Part shown: positions 1 to 5,378 of the stretch, piece by piece
How the letters are laid out: each line of letters begins with the position of its first letter
Numbering within the stretch: position 1 is the stretch's first letter
Source: a bacterium
GTDB lineage: Bacteria; Desulfobacterota; Binatia; UBA12015
Assembly: GCA_029976905.1 (NCBI GenBank)
Contig: JAPOLW010000067.1
Coordinates: 1-11,958, forward strand
Length of the DNA stretch: 11,958 nucleotides
Reading direction: 5' to 3'
Notes under the pieces: model-generated
Database searches by the model: none
What the model was told of the DNA's origin: nothing
Seen by the model: only the letters and a program-made list of their open reading frames with translations
Translations under genes and position numbers: made by a program

Positions 1-330
1 GCGGAGTTGCGGGCCGCGGTCGGGCATCTGGGTCTGCCCGGGCGGGATGCCGTCGTTCGGATGGGAAGCCCCGGGCGGACCGCCGACCGGATGGCGCACC
101 GCTTCGACGAAGCCTACACGCAGTGGGTCGACACCTTGAGCGACCTGCCCGGAGAAGCGCTGTTGGCCTCGCTCCAGCGGATCGACGCGGCGCTACTCGA
201 GCTCGCGAAGCCCGAGAACCGCGACCTGTGGAGCGACGACGCGCTCTGCGCGCACCCCGCCTGGGAGGGGCTGCGGCGCCACGCCCGGGAAGCGGGCGTT
301 CTTCTCGGAGCGGACGCAGCCGCTTCGTAG
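1..330 (+). CDS. 3' end of an unidentified protein, possibly MarR-like (5' end outside window)
   Basis: The frame is open from the first base and ends at TAG 328-330, giving about 109 visible residues. A TTG at 7 and an ATG at 61 lie in frame, but nothing marks either as the true start, so the gene most likely begins upstream. The visible part is mostly helical. A stretch reading RDAVVRMGSPGRTADRM is followed by a long amphipathic region with LPGEALLASLQRIDAALLEL. This resembles the wing plus C-terminal dimerisation helices of MarR-type regulators, where a basic turn precedes a helix ending in a Leu-rich dimer segment. That resemblance is weak and rests only on pattern. The tail is acidic and alanine-rich. 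It converges with the coiled-coil gene that ends at 543. I am confident that it is coding, but not of its family. Confidence 0.55.
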   Translation, partial: AELRAAVGHLGLPGRDAVVRMGSPGRTADRMAHRFDEAYTQWVDTLSDLPGEALLASLQRIDAALLELAKPENRDLWSDDALCAHPAWEGLRRHAREAGVLLGADAAAS

Positions 331-506
331 GGCCGGATCGCAAATCCAGGCGCGGGAGCGCGCGTCGCTCCGCTCTGCGACATTCGACCGTCGTGCCGCG
401 GCCCACGCTCCCCCGCGTTCTGCCGTGGCGCGGTGGAGCGGGCAACGCTCCGTTCGCTCGCCTCCGTCCCGTGTGCGGCGCCCCGAGTGCGACGTCGGTC
501 GTTGCG

Positions 507-543
507 ATCCGGCTCCCGGTCGTCCTCGGCCGGATGGGTTTTT
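507..543 (+). terminator. Possible rho-independent terminator for the gene ending at 330
   Basis: A perfect 7-base inverted repeat, ATCCGGC (507-513) and GCCGGAT (529-535), encloses a 15-base loop. It is followed by GGG and five T residues (539-543). It lies between convergent genes, 177 bases past the stop at 330, and abuts the stop codon of the - strand coiled-coil gene. The long loop and the short T run make it a weak candidate. Confidence 0.3.
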
Positions 544-833
544 CAGCTCCGCAGTTTCTTCAAGACGCCGTCGGCGGCTGACGAGATCTCGCCCCAGGCT
601 CGCTCCAAACCGCTGCCGAGTTCTTCGAGCGCCTCTTCTCCGGCTCCGGCGAGACTTCCGAGTTTGCCCCGCATCTCGGCGATCATGGCTTCGAGTTGCT
701 CGACCTGCTCGTGGGCCTCGATCCGGGCGTCGGCGGCCCCACCCTTGGCCTTGGCTTTCCATTGCGCGAGCCGGGCCGTCTGTTCTTCGATCCGGGCCTC
801 GAATTTCGCCCGGTAGGCATCTCTTTTGTCCAT
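543..833 (-). CDS. Small coiled-coil protein (96 aa)
   Basis: ATG at 833 reading leftwards to TGA at 545-543. The 96-residue product is highly charged and almost wholly helical, with no signal peptide and no membrane segment. Residues about 5-65 show heptad-like spacing of A, L, I and M among E, K and R (for example HEQVEQLEAMIAEMRGKL). After a short AGAG break, a second amphipathic helix includes LERAWGEI. It resembles small cytoplasmic coiled-coil proteins in proteobacteria that begin MDKRDAY and carry a C-terminal 'ERAW' helix. Some of these are annotated as stress-associated, but no biochemical role is established that I can name. The start is supported by that N-terminus; the ribosome binding site is weak. 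It is a single gene converging with the gene ending at 330. Confidence 0.75.
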   Translation of the reverse strand: MDKRDAYRAKFEARIEEQTARLAQWKAKAKGGAADARIEAHEQVEQLEAMIAEMRGKLGSLAGAGEEALEELGSGLERAWGEISSAADGVLKKLRS

Positions 834-971
834 GGGTGGAGCCTAATGGTCCGCGGCGGTCTGCTCCACCATCCTCCCGCGGCAGGAGCACGCGGAGGGA
901 TCATTCCCGCCGATGTCGGTTCGGGGCCCCGATCCCGTGTTGTCCGGGGGCAGGGTGTTGCGGGCAGGCGC

Positions 972-1079
972 TCAGTGCGGGCCCGGTTGGTCGAGGTAGA
1001 AGACGTCGCCGAAGAAGGCGATCGATCGCGCGAGGTCCGAGACGTAGAGGTTCACATAGGCGATCACTGGTGGCTGCAT
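972..1079 (-). pseudogene. Truncated VOC/glyoxalase-family N-terminal stub (35 codons)
   Basis: ATG at 1079 reads leftwards to TGA at 974-972. The 35-residue product starts MQPPVIAYVNLYVSDLARSI and continues AFFGDVF. This matches the first beta-alpha unit of vicinal oxygen chelate proteins (glyoxalase, bleomycin resistance, dioxygenase fold), where a strand like 'YVNLYVSDL' is followed by a helix 'ARSIAFFxDV'. Members are normally about 115-150 residues. Here the frame ends after YLDQPGPH, and the next 140 bases hold no recognisable VOC sequence in any frame on this strand. The rest of the gene therefore seems to have been lost, or an internal deletion joined the N-terminus to a short tail. 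It diverges from the amidohydrolase gene, with 95 bases between starts. If this stub is not counted, 834-1174 is a gene-free stretch in which I see nothing else. Confidence 0.6.
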
Positions 1080-1174
1080 GCCCCGAGTCCTCCCTGTCCG
1101 CGCCGGGATGTCAACGCCCGACGGTCCCGGCGCGGCGATGGCGCCCCCGGCGCGGTGGTGGAATAAGAGAGACG

Positions 1175-3022
1175 ATGTTCGATTCGGAAGATGGAGATTG
1201 GGCGCCGGAGTTGGATGCGGGTGCGGGGGAGTGGATCGATGGCGTGCGCCACGCCGCCGATCCCTTTGCCTGCGCCTGCTGCGCGGATGCGATCGGTGAG
1301 ACCCTGCGGCTGGCCGGCGCCGACCTGGCGGCGCAGGGGCGGCGCGTGCACCGCCGGCGCTCGCGTCCGGTCGCGCCGCCCCTGGTCGTCACCGGGGCCC
1401 GTATCCTGACGATGGATCCGACGGCCCCCGAAGCCGACGCCTTCGTCGTCGACGAAGGCCGCATCCATTGGATCGGCCGCGAGGCCGACCTGCCGCGCTC
1501 GCTGCCCGCGGGGGCGCGGCGCCTGGATGCGGGCGGACGCTGCATTCTACCCGGTTTCGTCGAACCGCATATGCACCTCGTCCCCCTGGCGATGCTCGAG
1601 GCCTACGAAGACATCGGCCCGTTTCGCTTCGACACCGTCGCGGCAGCGCTCGCCCGTCTCGGCGAGGTGGCCGCGGCCACGGAGCCCGGGGCGTGGGTGG
1701 TGGGTCGGCAATTCGACCCCTCGCTGCAGACCGGGCCCGACGAGTTGACCCGCGACCGACTCGACCGGGTCTCCGATCGCCACCCCGTTTTCGTCTACAA
1801 CGCTTCGCTGCACATCGCCTACTGCAACTCGCGCGCACTCGAGTTGGCGGGCATCGATGCGCGTACCGTGGTGCCGGCGGGCTCGGAGTTGGGCTGGGAC
1901 GAGCGCGGCGAGCCCAATGGGGTACTCAAGGGCGGTCCCGCGATGGCGATGGTCGTGCGCCACAATCCCGGCCTGCGTCGGCGTGATTTCGCCGAGGCGT
2001 GCCTGCGCGTCTTCGCCGCCGCCAATGCGGTTGGTCTCACGACCCTCTGCGACCAGGCGACGGGCATGTTCCAGGGCCCGAAGGAGATCGAGCTCTATCG
2101 GGGACTGCGCGCCAGCAGTCGCATGACGGCGCGTCTGCGCTTCTCCGTTTCGCAGGCCGTGGCCGACCGGATCGACCAGATGGATGTCGCGTGGGGCCGG
2201 GGCGATGCGTGGGTGCGCGCGACGGGCTGGAAGATCGTGAGCGACGGCTCGAATCAGGGCCGCACCGGCCTCCAGCGTGAGCCCTTCGTCGGCACCACCC
2301 AGCGCGGCATCGCCTACATCGAGGAATCGGCGCTGCGCGAAGCGGTCGAAACCCGCCTGCGCGAGGGCTGGGCCGTTTGTGTGCACGCCAATGGCGATGC
2401 GGCCATCGATCGGACCCTGGACGCCTTCGAGCGCGCGCGCGATCTCGGCCTCGATCCCGGCGGACGCCGTTGTCGGATCGAGCACTGCAGCATCCTGCAC
2501 GACGAGCAGATCGAGCGCATGGCGGAACTCGGCATCTCGCCGAGCTTCCTGATCGGCCACGTCCACTATTGGGGCCGGGCCTTCGTCGACGACATCTTCG
2601 GCCCGGAGAAGGCGGCCAAGCTGGACCGGACCGGTGCCTGCGAGGCGCGCGGCATCCGCTGGACCCTGCACTCCGACGACCCGGTGACACCGATGGGGCC
2701 CTTGCGATGTATCGAGAACGCGGTGACGCGCACGATGTGGCGCGGCGGCGAGCGTTTGTCGGCCTACGAGTGCGTCCCGGTCGAGGCGGCTTTGCGCGCG
2801 ATGACGATCGATGCGGCCTGGCAATGTCACTCGGACCACGAGGTGGGCAGCCTCGAGGTCGGGAAGCTCGCGGACTTCGTGGTCCTCGACCGCGACCCGC
2901 GCGAGGCGCTCCCCGATCAACTCGGCCGCATCGAGGTGCGCGAGACCTGGGTGGGAGGCGAACAGGTGTACCCGGTCGCACCGGATGCACCCGACGCGCC
3001 CGGCCCGGTGCGGCGTGCTTGA
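1175..3022 (+). CDS. Amidohydrolase family 3 (YtcJ-type) metal-dependent hydrolase
   Basis: A 615-residue protein. ATG 1175 follows a purine-rich AAGAGAG and fits the start of coding-like sequence. The frame is open back to 425, but that part only shadows other genes. Residues 69 on form the composite beta-sandwich (LVVTGARILTMDP), and the metal-binding H132-x-H134 lies in PGFVEPHMHL. A KIVSDGSNQG segment sits at about 353-362, H404-A-N-G-D408 in VHANGDAAID, H437 in RIEHCS and D501/D502 in LHSDDP, all at the expected order and spacing for YtcJ-type Amidohydro_3 enzymes. The C-terminal sandwich returns with LEVGKLADFVVLDRDP. Such enzymes cleave amide or C-N bonds using divalent metal; the substrate cannot be told. 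An N-terminal extension of about 65 residues carries C33, C35 and C36 and has no clear signal peptide. The stop overlaps the likely start of the phospholipase D-type gene. Confidence 0.92.
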   Translation: MFDSEDGDWAPELDAGAGEWIDGVRHAADPFACACCADAIGETLRLAGADLAAQGRRVHRRRSRPVAPPLVVTGARILTMDPTAPEADAFVVDEGRIHWIGREADLPRSLPAGARRLDAGGRCILPGFVEPHMHLVPLAMLEAYEDIGPFRFDTVAAALARLGEVAAATEPGAWVVGRQFDPSLQTGPDELTRDRLDRVSDRHPVFVYNASLHIAYCNSRALELAGIDARTVVPAGSELGWDERGEPNGVLKGGPAMAMVVRHNPGLRRRDFAEACLRVFAAANAVGLTTLCDQATGMFQGPKEIELYRGLRASSRMTARLRFSVSQAVADRIDQMDVAWGRGDAWVRATGWKIVSDGSNQGRTGLQREPFVGTTQRGIAYIEESALREAVETRLREGWAVCVHANGDAAIDRTLDAFERARDLGLDPGGRRCRIEHCSILHDEQIERMAELGISPSFLIGHVHYWGRAFVDDIFGPEKAAKLDRTGACEARGIRWTLHSDDPVTPMGPLRCIENAVTRTMWRGGERLSAYECVPVEAALRAMTIDAAWQCHSDHEVGSLEVGKLADFVVLDRDPREALPDQLGRIEVRETWVGGEQVYPVAPDAPDAPGPVRRA

Positions 3023-4466
3023 CACCTCCACGCCAAGATCCCAGTCTTCCCGCGTGCATCCCGACGCCGCCCACATCCCCGCCGCCCGCGCCGGCAGCTA
3101 TCCGCCCCGACCCGGCAACCGGATCCGCCCGCTGGTCGACGGTCTCGAGGCATTTTCCCGCATCGCCGAGGCGGTCGAACGCGCGGCACACAGCGTCTGG
3201 GTGACCCTGGCCTTCCATGAGGAGGAGTTCCGCTTTCCGGGGGGCCGCGGCTCCCTGATCGACCTCCTCGACCACGCGGCGCAACGCGGTGTCGACGTAC
3301 GCGGTCTCTTCTGGCACGAAGACCGCCTGGCCGACCTGGTGTCGGACTCGCAGATCTACGGTGCGACCGACGAGCATCACGCACAATTGCGCGCGCGCAA
3401 CTTCGCGGGCTGCATCCGCTGGGATCACCTTCCCGATTTCTGTCATCACCAGAAGAGCTGGCTCATCGACGCGGGCCAACCTGGCGAGGTCGCGTTCGTC
3501 GGCGGCATCAACCTCGACCGCGGATCGCTCGCGGCCCGCGGCCATCCGCCCCGCGAGCGGGAATCCGGCGTCGACGATCTCTACGCGGACATCCACGACG
3601 TCTATGCCGCCATTGAAGGCCCGGCCGCGACCGACGTGGCGCACAACTTCGTGCAGCGCTGGAACGAGGCCAGCGAGCGTCACCGCCCCGGAGGGGCATT
3701 TCCCGGCGGCGACGCGGGGGGAGATCTCGAGCCGCCGACCCGGCTCTCGCCCGAAGCCGGCACCACCACGGTCCAGATCAGCCGCACCATCATGCCCGGC
3801 CTCTACGCCGACGAGCGCCCGTCCCCGGGGGCGGCGGCCTATCCGATCGCCACGGGGGAAGCGAGCGTTCGCGAGCAGGTCCTCGCCGCGATCGAGCACG
3901 CCCGGCGGACGATCTACATCGAAAATCAGATCTTCCTCTCCCGCTCTCTTCTGCGCGCGGTGAACCGCGCTCTCCAGCGTGGCGTGCGCGTCGTCGCCGT
4001 GGTGCCGCGTCGACCCATGCGCGAGCTCGTCGAGTTCGCGCGTCGGGAGCCGGCAGCGGCGGCGCCCATCCTCGATCAACTCGATGCGTGCGGCGCGCAC
4101 GAGAATTTCACGCTCGCGGGACTGGCCGCTGCGGGCAGCGATGGGCAGCCGAACGACGTCTACGTTCACGCGAAGATCATGCTGGTCGACGATGCGTGGG
4201 CGACGATCGGGTCGACGAATTTCATGGGCCGTTCCTTCCTGCGGGAAACCGAGATGAACGCCTCGATGTGGTGCCCCCAGACCGTCCGGTCCTTGCGAGA
4301 AGATCTCTTCGACGAGCACCTCGCGGGCGCCACGCGGGGGCTCGGGGAGCTGGCCGCCTTCGATCGCTTCGGAGCGATCGCAACCGAGAATGCGGCACGA
4401 CGGGCTGCCGGCGAGGCCCAGCGCGGGCTGGCCCACCGCCTGCGGACCCGGACCTACTGTCGTTGA
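3015..4466 (+). CDS. Phospholipase D-type phosphatidyltransferase/hydrolase with two HKD motifs
   Basis: About 483 residues from GTG 3015, which overlaps the amidohydrolase stop by 8 bases. GTG 3054 would give 470 residues and is equally free of a good ribosome binding site, so the start is uncertain. Both HxKxxxxD catalytic motifs are intact: H145, K147 and D152 in HQKSWLID, then H385, K387 and D392 in HAKIMLVD, each followed by the usual GG/GS-x-N segment (FVGGINLD, IGSTNF). PLD enzymes act through a phosphohistidine intermediate on phosphodiesters. Between the motifs, DIHDVYAAIEGPA (near 201) and IYIENQIF (300-307) resemble phospholipase D proper more than typical cardiolipin synthase. No membrane helix or obvious signal peptide is visible, so a soluble or peripheral protein is likely. 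Cardiolipin synthase-like activity remains possible. It converges with the GFA gene. Confidence 0.88.
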   Translation: MLDTSTPRSQSSRVHPDAAHIPAARAGSYPPRPGNRIRPLVDGLEAFSRIAEAVERAAHSVWVTLAFHEEEFRFPGGRGSLIDLLDHAAQRGVDVRGLFWHEDRLADLVSDSQIYGATDEHHAQLRARNFAGCIRWDHLPDFCHHQKSWLIDAGQPGEVAFVGGINLDRGSLAARGHPPRERESGVDDLYADIHDVYAAIEGPAATDVAHNFVQRWNEASERHRPGGAFPGGDAGGDLEPPTRLSPEAGTTTVQISRTIMPGLYADERPSPGAAAYPIATGEASVREQVLAAIEHARRTIYIENQIFLSRSLLRAVNRALQRGVRVVAVVPRRPMRELVEFARREPAAAAPILDQLDACGAHENFTLAGLAAAGSDGQPNDVYVHAKIMLVDDAWATIGSTNFMGRSFLRETEMNASMWCPQTVRSLREDLFDEHLAGATRGLGELAAFDRFGAIATENAARRAAGEAQRGLAHRLRTRTYCR

Positions 4467-4470
4467 GGGC

Positions 4471-4487
4471 GGGCGACGGCGTCGCTC
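4471..4487 (+). terminator. Hairpin just after the phospholipase D-type gene (weak terminator candidate)
   Basis: GGGCGAC (4471-4477), loop GGC, then GTCGCTC (4481-4487) form a 7-pair stem with one G-T wobble, starting 5 bases after the stop. There is no T run, so intrinsic termination is doubtful. The position between convergent genes is the main support. Confidence 0.25.
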
Positions 4488-4553
4488 CCGTCGTGGTGCT
4501 CGGCGGGGGTGACGGTTTCCCGGACTCCGTAGGACAGAGGCGGTACTCCGGCT

Positions 4554-5009
4554 TCAGTCCCCGGAGGGGTCGCGGCCGGATGCGCGCCGGAGTGCGATCA
4601 GTTCCGCGCGGGTGTACCGGGGCAGGTCGTCGCGCGAAGGGTCCCAGGCCGGAGCGGACTCGACGAAGATGTGCTTGTCGATGCCGCTCGCGGGCTCGTC
4701 ATCGAGAAGACCCGCGGGAACTTCCACGTCCGCGAAGTCGTCCGACGCAAGTGGCACCGGGGATCCGCAGCGGCGGCAGAAGGCACTGGTGTAGGCCGGG
4801 GGACCGTGCAGCAGCGGCGCCTGGTAGGTGGCGACGAGGGGGGCTCCGTCGGTCAAGCGGAAGCGTTCGCGTGGCACGGCGACCGCGGGGTATCCGGCGG
4901 CGCCGGTGACTTTGCGACAGCGCCGGCAGTGACAGAGCTCGAAGGTCCCCAGGGGACCGTCGAGCTCGAAGCGCACGCCCCCGCAGAGGCAGCTTCCCGC
5001 GATCGTCAT
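4554..5009 (-). CDS. GFA/CENP-V family zinc-binding protein
   Basis: 151 residues from ATG 5009 to TGA 4554. The N-terminus SCLCGGVRFEL is the hallmark of the glutathione-dependent formaldehyde-activating (GFA/CENP-V) fold. Zinc-site cysteines are in place: C7 and C9, then C26, C28 and C31 in CHCRRCRKVTG, and C78 and C81 in FCRRCGSPVP. The C-terminal KHIFVESAPAW and DDLPRY segments are also typical. The founding member speeds formation of S-hydroxymethylglutathione from formaldehyde and glutathione, but most homologues of this length have no proven reaction and that role has been questioned, so only the fold and zinc binding are safe. It is cytosolic. It starts 34 bases after the Cys-rich gene on the same strand and could be co-transcribed with it and the antiporter. 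The ribosome binding site is poor. Confidence 0.9.
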   Translation of the reverse strand: MTIAGSCLCGGVRFELDGPLGTFELCHCRRCRKVTGAAGYPAVAVPRERFRLTDGAPLVATYQAPLLHGPPAYTSAFCRRCGSPVPLASDDFADVEVPAGLLDDEPASGIDKHIFVESAPAWDPSRDDLPRYTRAELIALRRASGRDPSGD

Positions 5010-5043
5010 GGCCGGCCGGTCCGGATGGGTCGCGCTGCCCGGG

Positions 5044-5292
5044 TCAGCCGCCGCAGTTCTTCCTGCACTCCTCGCTGCCCTTCACGGCGCCGCAGTGGGA
5101 GCATTTCTCAGCCTTCGCGCAGGCTTCGGCACATGCGGCGCTCCCCTTCTCGTGGCCGCATTTCGAGCAGAGGTTCTCCGCGCTCTCGGCGGCGTGGGCT
5201 TCGTCGCCGACTCCGCAGCTGCCGCAGTGGGCGTAGCTGGTTCCGACGAGAGCGAGGAGTCCAAACGCGATGGCGCAAATCAAGGTCTTCAT
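5044..5292 (-). CDS. Small exported Cys-rich protein with a duplicated CxxC motif
   Basis: 82 residues from ATG 5292 to TGA 5044. An in-frame ATG at 5301 would add three residues, and the frame runs open to 5382. I chose 5292 because it gives a clean signal peptide: MKTLICAIAFGLLALVGTSYA, cleavage expected after residue 21. The mature part of about 61 residues has ten cysteines: C23 and C26 in HCGSCG, then two 17-residue copies of CSxCGxxKGSxxCxxxC at 42-58 and 64-80, separated by five residues. Paired CxxC sites suggest metal binding (zinc, copper or iron) or a redox or disulfide role in the periplasm. I cannot name a family with a proven function. It lies 86 bases after the antiporter gene and 34 before the GFA gene, all on one strand. 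Confidence 0.82.
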   Translation of the reverse strand: MKTLICAIAFGLLALVGTSYAHCGSCGVGDEAHAAESAENLCSKCGHEKGSAACAEACAKAEKCSHCGAVKGSEECRKNCGG

Positions 5293-5378
5293 GGGTTCCA
5301 TCTTGATCATCTGGGCGGTTTCATCAAGCCGCCTGCCGGTTCGGTGGCCTCGCCGCGGGACGCAGGGCCCGGAGATGC

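Noticed and set aside
355..371. Short hairpin GGAGCG / CGCTCC just after the first gene, considered as a terminator.
   Set aside because: Only six pairs and no T run; the hairpin at 507-543 is the better candidate.
425..1174. Upstream extension of the amidohydrolase frame, open back to 425.
   Set aside because: The extra part is arginine-rich and overlaps the antisense coiled-coil gene and VOC stub. ATG 1175 has a purine-rich leader and matches the onset of normal protein composition.
2037..4436. Very long open frame on the - strand opposite the amidohydrolase and PLD genes (799 codons), with another at 1547-3076.
   Set aside because: Both lie antisense to genes with intact catalytic motifs. 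The translation is arginine- and proline-rich with no family features, as expected for shadow frames in GC-rich DNA.
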